NCBI RefSeq assembly: GCF_004353905.1
Contig: NZ_SMOD01000002.1
Location: 124,001 to 188,000 of the forward strand
DNA: 64,000 bases
Reading direction: 5' to 3'
Source of the DNA: Paraburkholderia guartelaensis
Lineage (GTDB): Bacteria > Pseudomonadota > Gammaproteobacteria > Burkholderiales > Burkholderiaceae
Shown: one piece after another, positions 27,109 through 35,508 of the stretch
How the letters are laid out: each line of letters opens with the position of its first letter
Numbering within the stretch: the first letter of the stretch is position 1
Made by a program: the position numbers and the translations under genes
The notes under the pieces: generated by a model
Told to the model about the DNA's origin: nothing
The model's database searches: none
The model's input: the letters and a program-made list of their open reading frames with translations, nothing else

Positions 27109-27582
27109 TTGAACCTCAGACTTTCTTTCAGCAAGGATTACTACGCCGGCGCACTGATGGTCGTGATCGGCGCGAGCGCCGCGTACGCCGGCATGTCCTA
27201 TGACGTGGGATCGCTGACGAGCATGGGTGCCGGTTTCTTTCCCGTAGCCGTGGGCACGCTTCTGGCTATCGTCGGCATTCTGGTTGCGCTCTCGGCGAAG
27301 GATCTGCCCAAACCCGCTTCGAACACAACGGACGCGCATTCGCGGCTGCCCGACCTGCGTGGCGCCGTTTGCATTATCGCGGGCACACTCGCCTTCATCC
27401 TGCTCGGCAAATACGGCGGTCTGATTCCCGCCACGTTCGCGATCGTCTTCATCTCCGCGCTCGGAGACCGAACCAATACCCTGTTTCGCGCAGCCGCGTT
27501 GTCGATCGTCATGTGCGCGATCGCCCTCGTTGTCTTCTCATGGGCGCTAAAACTTCAGCTGGCGCCATTTGCCTGGGGATAG
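27109..27582 (+). CDS. tctB: Tripartite tricarboxylate transporter small membrane subunit (TctB)
   Basis: A 157-residue protein with four hydrophobic segments typical of TctB (YYAGALMVVIGASAAYAGMSY, GAGFFPVAVGTLLAIVGILVAL, AVCIIAGTLAFILLG, AALSIVMCAIALVVFSWAL). The start is TTG at 27109 with GGAGG upstream; the longer in-frame extension is rejected as it lacks membrane character. It forms the small subunit of a TTT uptake system with the TctA encoded 8 bp downstream. The partner binding protein is probably the Bug protein encoded convergently at 29600-30595. Confidence 0.86.
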   Translation: MNLRLSFSKDYYAGALMVVIGASAAYAGMSYDVGSLTSMGAGFFPVAVGTLLAIVGILVALSAKDLPKPASNTTDAHSRLPDLRGAVCIIAGTLAFILLGKYGGLIPATFAIVFISALGDRTNTLFRAAALSIVMCAIALVVFSWALKLQLAPFAWG

Positions 27583-27590
27583 TGAGCAAC

Positions 27591-29150
27591 ATGATCGAAC
27601 AATCCTTGCACGACCTCTTTTACGGCTTCTCGGTTGCGCTTCAAGGCACCAACCTGATGTGGTCGTTCTTTGGCGTCCTCGTGGGCAACATGGTGGGCGT
27701 GTTGCCGGGCATGGGCGCGCTCTCGGCGATCTCCATCCTGTTGCCGCTCACCTATGTCATGCACCCTGTACCGGCGATCCTGATGCTCGCCGGTATTTTC
27801 TACGGCTCCCAATACGGTGGCGCGATCGGCGCCATTCTGCTCAATCTGCCTTCTCACCCTCCGCATGCGATCACCTGCCTCGACGGGTATCCCATGGCAA
27901 AGGCCGGCAGAGGCGGCGCGGCGCTCGGCATCACGATGCTGAGTTCGTTCTTCGCGGCATCGACCGGCATCATCCTGATGATTTTCGCTTCTCCATTGCT
28001 CACGGCAATGGCATTCAAGTTCGGCCCCTCGGAGATCTTCTCCGTCATGCTACTGGGTCTGCTCGCCGGCTCGACGATGTCGAGAGGGTCGGCGCTCAAA
28101 GGCATCGCCATGACGCTCTTCGGCCTGCTTTGCGGCATGGCCGGCACCGACGTCAATACGGGCACGTTCCGCTTCACATTTGGCCTGACCGACATGAACG
28201 ACGGGCTCGAACTGGTTGCGATCGCCATGGGGCTCTTTGGCGTGGCCGATTTCCTCTGCAACGTCAACAGAATGCAGGTGTCGAGCAAGTCGCTCAGCGT
28301 GCGTTTCAAGGACATGCGCCCCACGCGTGATGAACTCAAGGCCACCTTCTGGCCAATGACACGAGGAACGGCCGTGGGCGCGCTGTTCGGCGCCATGCCG
28401 GGAACCGGCCCGACGATCACGACGTTCGTGGCCTATGCGCTCGAGCGCAAGCTCTCGAAGAATCCTCAGGCGTTCGGCACAGGAGTGATTGCCGGTGTCG
28501 CGGCGCCCGAAGCGTCTTCGCACTCGAAAACGCAGGTCGATTTCATTCCGACGATGAGCCTCGGCATACCCGGCGATCCGGTGATGGCGCTGATTCTCGG
28601 CGCGCTCATTATTCAGGGCATCACACCTGGCCCCCAGTTGATCTCCGAGCACCCCGATATCTTCTGGGGACTCATTGCGAGCTTCTGGATCGGCAATATT
28701 CTTCTCGTTTTGCTCAATGTGCCGATGATCGGCGTGTGGGTCAAATTGCTCAGATTGCCTTATCGGTATCTCTTTCCATCTGCGATGTTCTTTATTGCCG
28801 TTGGCGTGTTCAGCACCCAGAACAGCCTGTTCGAGGTTTGGCAAGTTCTGGCGTTCGGCCTGATCGGTACCGTATTCAACTACCTTGGCTTTTCAGTCGC
28901 GCCTATCCTGCTTGGCTTCGTCCTCGGACCGATGATCGAGGAGAACTTTCGCCGCGCGCTGCTCATTTCGCACGGCAATATGTCGATTTTCATCGAGCGG
29001 CCCATCAGCTGCGGATTCCTCGCCGCATCGCTGTTGCTCGTCGTGATGGTCACGTTGTCGGCACAACGAAACCGCCGCCGCGCGAACAAGACGGAACGTG
29101 TGCGCCGGGGTGGCGCACGCGCCGAAATGCCTCGGGCAAGCAGCGATTAA
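27591..29150 (+). CDS. tctA: Tripartite tricarboxylate transporter large membrane subunit (TctA)
   Basis: A 519-residue polytopic membrane protein of the TctA family with about 12 hydrophobic segments. Family blocks are GVLPGMGALSAISILLPLTY, YGSQYGGAIGAILLNLPSHPP and MPGTGPTITTFVAYALER. The ATG at 27591 comes 8 bp after tctB. TTT systems import carboxylates (citrate, tricarballylate, sulfolactate in some bacteria, aromatic acids) with a Bug binding protein. A hairpin follows the stop. The tail is basic and probably cytoplasmic. Confidence 0.92.
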   Translation: MIEQSLHDLFYGFSVALQGTNLMWSFFGVLVGNMVGVLPGMGALSAISILLPLTYVMHPVPAILMLAGIFYGSQYGGAIGAILLNLPSHPPHAITCLDGYPMAKAGRGGAALGITMLSSFFAASTGIILMIFASPLLTAMAFKFGPSEIFSVMLLGLLAGSTMSRGSALKGIAMTLFGLLCGMAGTDVNTGTFRFTFGLTDMNDGLELVAIAMGLFGVADFLCNVNRMQVSSKSLSVRFKDMRPTRDELKATFWPMTRGTAVGALFGAMPGTGPTITTFVAYALERKLSKNPQAFGTGVIAGVAAPEASSHSKTQVDFIPTMSLGIPGDPVMALILGALIIQGITPGPQLISEHPDIFWGLIASFWIGNILLVLLNVPMIGVWVKLLRLPYRYLFPSAMFFIAVGVFSTQNSLFEVWQVLAFGLIGTVFNYLGFSVAPILLGFVLGPMIEENFRRALLISHGNMSIFIERPISCGFLAASLLLVVMVTLSAQRNRRRANKTERVRRGGARAEMPRASSD

Positions 29151-29165
29151 TCGGGGCGGAATATA

Positions 29166-29196
29166 GGCCGCCCGGCTGCGAGCTGCCCGGGCGGCC
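29166..29196 (+). terminator. Hairpin after tctA
   Basis: GGCCGCCCGG, an eleven-base loop and CCGGGCGGCC form a strong stem 15 bp after the tctA stop. It lacks a T-run, so termination may be partial. Confidence 0.5.
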
Positions 29197-29330
29197 TCGT
29201 CAATTCAGTCAGCGTAAAACCACTCGAGATTCTGTTGTAAGCAGGCCATAGCATCTGTCGTGTGCGATCACCTGCTCGCGCCAACGCTAGTACAATACGG
29301 GTTACTACCTAACTGAAAACCCGGTTGAAC

Positions 29331-29483
29331 GTGAATACGCCCTCCTCGCCCGTTCGCACTTCCCCCGATACCTTCCAACGCATTCAACGCCAGATCGCCG
29401 CTGCCGCGCGGTGGATGCTCGAGTTGCACGACGACATCAGCGATCTGAAAGCGGCCGTCAATCGCCGTCCGATTCAGTCCTGA
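29331..29483 (+). CDS. Possible small protein, 50 residues
   Basis: A GTG-initiated frame of 51 codons (VNTPSSPVRTSPDTFQ..., ARWMLELHDDISDLKAAV) with a helical second half, in the gap between tctA and the Bug gene. An in-frame TTG two codons upstream is an alternative start. Codon usage looks coding, with no stop-rich noise, and an AT-rich promoter-like stretch precedes it (TAGTACAATACGG). No clear ribosome site. I do not recognise it. Confidence 0.4.
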   Translation: MNTPSSPVRTSPDTFQRIQRQIAAAARWMLELHDDISDLKAAVNRRPIQS

Positions 29484-29540
29484 CCTCGGCACGGCCGCCG
29501 TGCTTGCGATACGGGGCCGAGAATCAGCCGACGAAATGAA

Positions 29541-29572
29541 AAGCCCGCCAGGATATCGCATCCGGCGGGCTT
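29541..29572 (-). terminator. Intrinsic terminator downstream of the Bug gene
   Basis: AAGCCCGCC, a 14-base loop and GGCGGGCTT; on the minus strand the stem is followed by TTTTCATTT. It lies about 30 bp after the Bug stop codon and probably ends the long sulfonate-like operon. Confidence 0.75.
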
Positions 29573-29599
29573 AACAGCAACGAGAATCAACGATCGACT

Positions 29600-30595
29600 T
29601 CAGTTCGCGGTGATATGGCTCGTGCTGACGACCTTTTGCCATTTCGCCGATTCCGTGGCGATCCTGGCCTGAAGTTGAGCAGGTGTGTCGCCAACCGGGT
29701 CCATACCGAGCACGGCCAGGTGCTGGCGCGTGTCGGGCTGTGCGAGCACCTTCACCGTATCCTGCTGAATTTTGTTGATGACGTTCGCAGGCGTGCCGGC
29801 GGGCGCCACGAGTGCGAACCAGCCTGTCACATTGAATCCGGGCAATCCGGCTTCGCTCACGGTCGGAATATCGGGCCACGCGGCTGAACGGTGTTCGCCG
29901 GTCACGGCGAGCACCTTGATCGTCTTGCCCTTCATGAAGGGCATGGCCGCGGCGATATTGGGCAACACGACCTGCACGCGGTCCGCCATCAGATCGTTCA
30001 GCGCGAGCACTTCGCCCTTATAGGGCACGTGAACCATCGGAATGCCCGCCGCGCCCGAAAACGCTTCGTCGGCCATGTGCACCTGACTGCCGATACCAGC
30101 CGAACCGAAGTTCAGCTTGGGATGTTGTGTTTTCCCGTACGCGATCAGCTCTTTGACATTCGAAATGGGCAGCGAGGGCGCAACGGCAACGACCATCGGA
30201 TTGCTCGCCACCGTCGTGATATAGCTGAAGTCCTTGGCCGTGTAAGGCAGCTTTTTGTAGATGTACTGATTGACGGTGAACATGCTCCCCGACGCCAGCA
30301 TCAATGTGTAGCCGTCAGGCGCGGACTTCGCTTCGACTTCGGCGGCGATCATGCCGCCCGCGCCGGGGCGATTGTCGATCACCACGGACTGCTTCCATAG
30401 CGTCCCCAATCCCTGGCCGATCGTACGGGCCAGCACATCGGTCGAACCGCCGGCAGAGAAGGGAACGATGATGCGGATCGGCTGGGACGGCCACGCGTCT
30501 TCTGCATGAGCGGCCGACTGCGCTTGCAGGACAGCGGTAAATGCGGCAGCGAGCACGAGCCCGCGCCGAAGCGTGCGAACGATATTGGGGGGCAT
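29600..30595 (-). CDS. Bug-family (TctC) periplasmic binding protein
   Basis: A 331-residue tripartite tricarboxylate receptor. After a Sec signal peptide (LVLAAAFTAVLQAQSAAHAED) it starts WPSQPIRIIVPFSAGGSTDVLAR, the Bug signature, and continues with NRPGAGGMIAAE and FGSAGIGSQVHM. Bug proteins bind carboxylates; ligand carboxylates are held by loops such as PFSAGGSTD. It is the last gene of the run that begins with the TauE-like gene and is convergent with tctBA, which probably supplies its membrane partners. Confidence 0.9.
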   Translation of the reverse strand: MPPNIVRTLRRGLVLAAAFTAVLQAQSAAHAEDAWPSQPIRIIVPFSAGGSTDVLARTIGQGLGTLWKQSVVIDNRPGAGGMIAAEVEAKSAPDGYTLMLASGSMFTVNQYIYKKLPYTAKDFSYITTVASNPMVVAVAPSLPISNVKELIAYGKTQHPKLNFGSAGIGSQVHMADEAFSGAAGIPMVHVPYKGEVLALNDLMADRVQVVLPNIAAAMPFMKGKTIKVLAVTGEHRSAAWPDIPTVSEAGLPGFNVTGWFALVAPAGTPANVINKIQQDTVKVLAQPDTRQHLAVLGMDPVGDTPAQLQARIATESAKWQKVVSTSHITAN

Positions 30596-30693
30596 TGCGT
30601 TGTCTCCGTTTGAAATAGTGTGGATCGGCCGTGGCTCGATTCAAGGCTCGCAGCGAAGCAGTTTCCGGAAATGCGCTTGCCACGCGGCACCCC

Positions 30694-32424
30694 TTATTGC
30701 GCCATCTGCTCGCAAAGAATCGTTTCTCCCGGCCTTACCCGGCTAAATGTCACTGGCTCCTGTTTGATCTCGACCTCTCCTCCACGTTTGCGAATCGTCG
30801 TGTAAGCGGACATCTCCAGATTGCCGGCCTCCGGATAGTCTTCACGGAAATGCGCGCCCCGCGAATTCTCGCGGGATATGGCTGCCTCGGTGATGATTCG
30901 GCTAACCGAAATCAGATTCTTCAGGTTCAGCCAGTCGTGCCACTGCGCGTTGAATGCGCGATCGCCATCCACAACGCCGGTGAGCATCAACCGTTCATGC
31001 AGTTCGCCCAGGACCTTGCGTGCCCGCAGGAGCCCGTCGCGATCGCGAATGATGCCGACATGCGTCCACATGCAGTCGTAGAGCGCTTCCCGAATGCTCT
31101 CGAGGCCTTTTCCATTCTTGGAGAAGGGAACTTCGGCCTCCTTGATGGCGCCTTCGATGGCAAGCGCATCGGGTTCGCGATACTCGCCTTGCGCCTTGAC
31201 CCACTTCGCCATGTTGTCGCCTGCAATGCCGCCGAACACCGTGGAATTCGCCACACCGTTGCCACCCAGGCGGTTCGCTCCGTGCACGCCACCCGTGTCC
31301 TCTCCCGCGGCGAAGAGGCCACTCAGCTCGGTGCTGCAGTCGGTATCGAACGTCACGCCGCCCATCATGTAATGCGCGGTCGGCACCACTTCGACGAGCC
31401 CGCCCGCGAGATCGAACCCGCAGTCCGCGCAACGTTCCACCATGCCCTTGAACTGCTTGCGCACTTTGTCCGGGCCGAGGTGGCTCATCTGGATGTACAC
31501 GCCGCCATTGGGCGACGTGCGCCCCGCACGCATTTCCGAATAGATGCCGCGCGAAACGATGTCGCGCGTGGCACGTTCGCCGCGCTTGTCGTAGTGATCC
31601 ATGAACCGCTCTTTCGAGCCGTTCAACAAGTGGCCGCCTGCACCGCGGAGTCCTTCTTCGAGCACGGTTCCGGTCATCCGCGTGTGACTGCCGGCAAGCA
31701 GACCCGTAGGATGGAACTGCACCATTTCCATATCGCGCAGCGTGAGGCCCGCGCGCAGCGCCATCGCGAGACCGTCGCAGCTCTTGTCCCCCGACGGCGT
31801 ATGGAACTTGTACATCGTCGGGCCGCCGCCCGTTGCGAGCAGCACCGCCCTCGCCTGCACGAATACGAACCTGCCCGTGCGCATGTCGATCATCAACACG
31901 CCCGCGACATGCTTGCCGTCGGGCGTCTTGATCAACTCGATGGCCCGGTGCTCCTCGAGGCGATGAATGCCGCGGCTCCACACCTGCTCGGCCAGGCGGT
32001 TGATGATCTCGATGCCGGTCAGGTCGCCCTTGTGGACCGTTCTGTCGAACGTCTGACCCGCGAACGCTTTCTGGTGAATCGAGCCATCCGGGTTACGGTC
32101 GAAAAAACAACCAAGCTCGTTTTCGAGTTCGCGCACGCGCTCGACTGCGGTGCTCACCAACGCCCAGGCGAGGTCCTGGTTGGACAACCATTTGCTTCCT
32201 TCGATCGTGTCCATGAAGTGACGCTCGACCGAATCGCCAGGCGCCAGCGCGACGTTATAGCCGCCCTGCACCATACGCGTGCAGCCGCATTTCCCGAGCA
32301 GCCCCTTCACGGCAACCGTAATCGAGAGGTCCGGCGCCTGCTTGTGCGCGTGCAGCGCGGCAAAGAGACCGGCGCCGCCCGAGCCGAGAATCAGGATATC
32401 CGTCTTGACGCGCTCGATATTCAT
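30694..32424 (-). CDS. Fumarate reductase/succinate dehydrogenase-like flavoprotein subunit
   Basis: A 576-residue FAD protein of the FrdA/SdhA family. The dinucleotide motif is ILGSGGAGLFAALHA. Dicarboxylate-site residues of FrdA are recognisable: His238 (QFHPTG), Arg287 (RDIVSR), His351 (PTAHYMMGG) and Arg385 (GANRLGGNG). Two differ: the His that covalently binds FAD is replaced by Cys48 (GCTRMVQGG), and the Glu of RGEGG is Ala262 (RGAGG). It overlaps the fumarase beta gene by 4 bp. With the Fe-S and anchor subunits encoded upstream it can form a quinone-linked complex. The changes suggest a substrate other than plain succinate. Confidence 0.88.
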   Translation of the reverse strand: MNIERVKTDILILGSGGAGLFAALHAHKQAPDLSITVAVKGLLGKCGCTRMVQGGYNVALAPGDSVERHFMDTIEGSKWLSNQDLAWALVSTAVERVRELENELGCFFDRNPDGSIHQKAFAGQTFDRTVHKGDLTGIEIINRLAEQVWSRGIHRLEEHRAIELIKTPDGKHVAGVLMIDMRTGRFVFVQARAVLLATGGGPTMYKFHTPSGDKSCDGLAMALRAGLTLRDMEMVQFHPTGLLAGSHTRMTGTVLEEGLRGAGGHLLNGSKERFMDHYDKRGERATRDIVSRGIYSEMRAGRTSPNGGVYIQMSHLGPDKVRKQFKGMVERCADCGFDLAGGLVEVVPTAHYMMGGVTFDTDCSTELSGLFAAGEDTGGVHGANRLGGNGVANSTVFGGIAGDNMAKWVKAQGEYREPDALAIEGAIKEAEVPFSKNGKGLESIREALYDCMWTHVGIIRDRDGLLRARKVLGELHERLMLTGVVDGDRAFNAQWHDWLNLKNLISVSRIITEAAISRENSRGAHFREDYPEAGNLEMSAYTTIRKRGGEVEIKQEPVTFSRVRPGETILCEQMAQ

Positions 32425-33035
32425 TTTGTCGGTACTCCCAAGCTTTCAAGAACTTCGGCCCGTCGCGAGGCGGTGTCGCTCTTGACTTCGTCGTACAGGC
32501 TGCCGCCGTGGCTGTCCATGGCCACCAGCAGCGGCCCGAAGCCCTTGATCCTGAATTTCCAGAGCGACTCCGGGTTGAGGTCATCGAGATCGACAGCTTC
32601 GATCTTCTCGATCCATGTCGTTTCGAGCGCCGCCGTGCCGCCGATAATGGCCAGGTAGACGCCGCCAAGATCCTCGAACGCCGACTTCGATCCTTCGCGC
32701 AAGCCGCCTTTTCCAACGATCATGCGCACGCCGTACTGCTCCATCAGCGGGCGCGTGAAGCGCTCCATGCGGTCCGACGTGGTCGTGCCGATGCAGACCG
32801 GTTGATAGCCCGCCGGGAATTCGCTGCTTGGCGCGACCTTGCGCACGTTGGGCGCGGTGTGAATGACGGCGTGCCCGCGAAGGTCGAATTCCGTCGTACG
32901 CCCCTTGTCGAACAGATGGATCTGCGTGGCATCGCGGATGCCGAACAATGTGTGATGCAGTGTCACCGTATCGTTCACGCGCAGCTTGCGGATCTGCGAC
33001 TCGTCGACAGGCGTATGGAGGTCGTAGTGAGCCAT
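32421..33035 (-). CDS. Class I fumarase-type hydratase, beta subunit (C-terminal domain)
   Basis: A 204-residue protein equivalent to the C-terminal domain of class I fumarases and the beta subunit of L-tartrate dehydratase. Marks are LHHTLFGIRDATQIHLFDKG, GTTTSDRMERF, VGKGGLREG and FRIKGFGPLLVAMDSHG. The ATG at 33035 lies one base after the alpha-subunit stop, so translation is coupled. It hydrates or dehydrates a C4-C5 dicarboxylate together with the alpha subunit. Fumarate, mesaconate and tartrate are all known substrates in this family. Confidence 0.9.
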   Translation of the reverse strand: MAHYDLHTPVDESQIRKLRVNDTVTLHHTLFGIRDATQIHLFDKGRTTEFDLRGHAVIHTAPNVRKVAPSSEFPAGYQPVCIGTTTSDRMERFTRPLMEQYGVRMIVGKGGLREGSKSAFEDLGGVYLAIIGGTAALETTWIEKIEAVDLDDLNPESLWKFRIKGFGPLLVAMDSHGGSLYDEVKSDTASRRAEVLESLGVPTK

Positions 33036-33036
33036 G

Positions 33037-33912
33037 TCAGAACCCGTAAGTGAGACCGCTTGTGGTAAGCATCGCCTTCGCACGCCGCGCCGAATGACAT
33101 TGCATGTTGACCGCAATGGGATTCATCGTGATGTGCGTCGACGCCAGTTCGATATGCACCGCAAACGCCGTGCTATCGCCCCCCAGGCCCTGCGGCCCCA
33201 CACCGAGACGGTTCACCGCCTGCGTCAGTTCGCGTTCGAGCGCGGCGCCCTCGGGGTCGGCGCACGTGGTGCCCAGCGCGCGCGTCGCGGCACGCTTGGC
33301 TAGCGCAATGGACAGATCGGACGTGCCGCCGAGACCCACGCCCACGATCGTCGGCGGACACGTCTTGCCGCCTGCCGAGATCACACAGTCGACGACAAAC
33401 GTCTTGATCGCATCGATCCCTTCAGCAGGCACGGCCATCTTCAGGAAAGAGTTGTTCTCCGAGCCGCTGCCTTTCGGCACCATCTCGATGGTTGCGGTCT
33501 CGTTCTCGTCCGTGAAATCGACATGAATGACGGGAACCTCGATGCCGCACGACGTGTGATTGTTCTTGCGCGTGAGCGGATGCACGACCGACGAGCGCAG
33601 CGGGTGCTCCCTCGTAGCGCGCTCGCACCCTTTGCGAATGGCCGCCTTCAGTTCGAAGCCGTCGAACTCGACATTGCGGCCGAGCGCGACGTTGTAAATG
33701 GGGATGCCGGTGTCCTGACAAAGCAGGTTCTCCGTATCCTCGGCGACACGAATATTGGTCCGCATCGTTTCGAGCACCCGCTGCGCGACCGGCGACGTTT
33801 CGCTAGCGGAAAGTCTTGCAATGCCATCTTTCACGTCGGGCGGGAGCAACTTGAGGGCGCGGATATACAGTTCCTTCGAGGCTTCCTCGACGACGTCGAG
33901 ATCGAGTTTCAT
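33037..33912 (-). CDS. Class I fumarase-type hydratase, alpha subunit ([4Fe-4S])
   Basis: A 291-residue alpha subunit. Cysteines for the labile cluster lie in LLCQDTGIPIYN, NHTSCGIEVPV and GKTCPPTIVGVGLGG. The sequence has the RKGCERATREHPLRSSVVHPL block used for carboxylate binding. The ATG at 33912 is preceded by GGAAGAGA. It follows the anchor subunits of the reductase-like complex by 64 bp. The order of subunits suggests that the product of the flavoprotein complex is hydrated here. Confidence 0.92.
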   Translation of the reverse strand: MKLDLDVVEEASKELYIRALKLLPPDVKDGIARLSASETSPVAQRVLETMRTNIRVAEDTENLLCQDTGIPIYNVALGRNVEFDGFELKAAIRKGCERATREHPLRSSVVHPLTRKNNHTSCGIEVPVIHVDFTDENETATIEMVPKGSGSENNSFLKMAVPAEGIDAIKTFVVDCVISAGGKTCPPTIVGVGLGGTSDLSIALAKRAATRALGTTCADPEGAALERELTQAVNRLGVGPQGLGGDSTAFAVHIELASTHITMNPIAVNMQCHSARRAKAMLTTSGLTYGF

Positions 33913-33976
33913 GGCCGTCTCTTCCGGATTGGTAAAAAAGTTGTGGGGCTGCGGCGCGGTTTGCAGTTACATGTGG

Positions 33977-34330
33977 CTAATGGATGAGCGCGAGCAGGTA
34001 AGCCAGGCCCGTACAGGTACTTGCGCCCAAACCAAAGGCGAGCCAGTTCTTTCTCAAGCCGGTCCATGGCAGAAACTCGATCAGCAAGAGGCGGATCCCC
34101 CCCATCATGTGAAGCGAGAGCAGAACCACGAGCCCCCATTCGCCAAACTTGAACAGTGGCTGGTCAGTCAAACGAAGAAAGCTGTCGAGAGAAGCCTCGC
34201 CCGTAATGGCGTGGCCGAGTGCCCAGAAGTGAACCGGCAGGAACAGAGCCAGCGCCAGACCGGAAATACGATGCACCAGGAAGGCCCACCAGGCAGGATG
34301 CGTGCGGGCGCGATAGTCGTTCTTTCGCAT
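33977..34330 (-). CDS. Succinate dehydrogenase-like cytochrome b/membrane anchor subunit (second)
   Basis: A 117-residue three-helix membrane protein. The first helix carries the SdhC-type signature HRISGLALALFLPVHFWAL, and the second has a candidate haem-ligand His in SLHMMGGIRLL. The start at 34330 overlaps the stop of the previous anchor gene by one base (TGATG). It would anchor the Fe-S and flavoprotein subunits and pass electrons to quinone. Confidence 0.86.
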   Translation of the reverse strand: MRKNDYRARTHPAWWAFLVHRISGLALALFLPVHFWALGHAITGEASLDSFLRLTDQPLFKFGEWGLVVLLSLHMMGGIRLLLIEFLPWTGLRKNWLAFGLGASTCTGLAYLLALIH

Positions 34331-34677
34331 CACGATACGACTCCATAAACGGCGCGCAAACCCATCAGCGCGAGGCCGGCGGAAAATGCGAAACAGGCGA
34401 CCTGGGCAGGCTTTCCGCGCCAGTGCAGCCACTCCTCTGCCACTCTGAGCAAGCCGATAGGCACATGGATCGCACACGCGATCACGAATACCGTATAGAA
34501 GGCGCCAAACAGCAGATTTCCGCGCGTGCGGCCGAGAATGGCCGATGCACTCAAGCCGCTATGGACGGCGTAGATGATGACGCCGAGATGAACGAACACG
34601 CAGAGCGCGAGCACAGTCGCACTCATGCGCTGCCAGTACCAAAGACGAGCCTGGGTGCGAGGAGATAAGCCTTGCAT
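34330..34677 (-). CDS. Succinate dehydrogenase/fumarate reductase-like membrane anchor subunit (first)
   Basis: A 115-residue protein with three transmembrane helices and a His in IACAIHVPIGLLRVAEEW that could bind haem b. The ATG overlaps the TAA stop of the Fe-S subunit gene by one base (TAATG), so translation is coupled. It pairs with the next gene product as the two-anchor module typical of respiratory complex II. Confidence 0.84.
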   Translation of the reverse strand: MQGLSPRTQARLWYWQRMSATVLALCVFVHLGVIIYAVHSGLSASAILGRTRGNLLFGAFYTVFVIACAIHVPIGLLRVAEEWLHWRGKPAQVACFAFSAGLALMGLRAVYGVVS

Positions 34678-35393
34678 TACAGGTCTCCTTCGCGCGCGGC
34701 CTTCATCGTCATCCGCTTGAGGCCGGCAATGCCGGCAGTTGGCGAGAGATGCTTGGGACAGCGCTCCGTGCACGTGGCCTGGGTGTGACACGAGTGGCAG
34801 CCCGCGTCGCCAGCCACCGCGCGCAGACGTTCGAGTGTTTGCGTGTCGCGTTCGTCGTTGACGAGCGTCCACGCACGGTTCAGCGCGGCGGGCCCCAGAT
34901 AATCGGGACGCCACGTCACGACGTCGCAGGACGAATAGCACACGCCGCAACCGATACATTCGATCCCGGCGTCCGCCGCCTTTCGTTGCGCGCTCTCGGG
35001 ACTCACCTTGGCGAAATCGTCGTGACGCGAGCGGCTTCCCGAAAACTGCCCTTTTGCCCGGCTCCACTTGTCGAAGAAGTCGCTCATGTCGGTCACGAGG
35101 TCCTTGATGACAGGCAGATTCGATAACGGCGCAATCTCCAGTTCGTCGTTCACCGCGACTTTCGACACGTGCGTGCGGCACGTCCAGCGCGCCTTGCCGT
35201 TGACGTTCATCGCGCAGGACCCACACATGCCCACGCGGCACGCAAACCGGTATGCAAGATCGGGCTGCAGTTGCCGCTGAATGAACGTCACGACGTCCAG
35301 TACCGTTTGACTTTCGTAACGCGGTACGTCGTAAGTGACGTGCTCCCCGGTAGCACTTCTCCAGACTCTGACTCGAAGTTTGTCGGTATTCAC
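34677..35393 (-). CDS. Succinate dehydrogenase/fumarate reductase-like iron-sulfur subunit
   Basis: A 238-residue SdhB/FrdB homologue. The N-terminal ferredoxin domain binds [2Fe-2S] (FACRVGMCGSC...TC). The C-terminal domain has CIGCGVCYSSC for [4Fe-4S] and CHSCHTQATC...CP for further cluster cysteines. The GTG start at 35393 has GAGAGG upstream. It begins 115 bp after the DctA-like gene; this gap is the largest after the dctA-suyA gap and could hold an internal promoter. In canonical sdh operons the order is C-D-A-B; here it is B-anchor-anchor-fumarase-A. Confidence 0.92.
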   Translation of the reverse strand: MNTDKLRVRVWRSATGEHVTYDVPRYESQTVLDVVTFIQRQLQPDLAYRFACRVGMCGSCAMNVNGKARWTCRTHVSKVAVNDELEIAPLSNLPVIKDLVTDMSDFFDKWSRAKGQFSGSRSRHDDFAKVSPESAQRKAADAGIECIGCGVCYSSCDVVTWRPDYLGPAALNRAWTLVNDERDTQTLERLRAVAGDAGCHSCHTQATCTERCPKHLSPTAGIAGLKRMTMKAAREGDL

Positions 35394-35508
35394 GATGCCT
35401 CTCGAATGGCTGCTGACGCAGTACGATTGAACGGAATTCGTACATCGATTGTTCAGCAATTCTTCATCAAGAAAAATCGAATAATTCTGGCGTTCAGCTA
35501 AAGGATTC

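Noticed and set aside
30631..32658. Plus-strand frame of 675 codons
   Set aside because: Antisense to the flavoprotein and fumarase beta genes, which have clear family motifs and operon overlaps.
30694..35393. Housekeeping succinate dehydrogenase operon next to gltA
   Set aside because: Gene order is B-anchor-anchor-fumarase-A, the flavoprotein lacks the covalent-FAD His, and gltA is 17 kb away; a dedicated catabolic complex is more likely.
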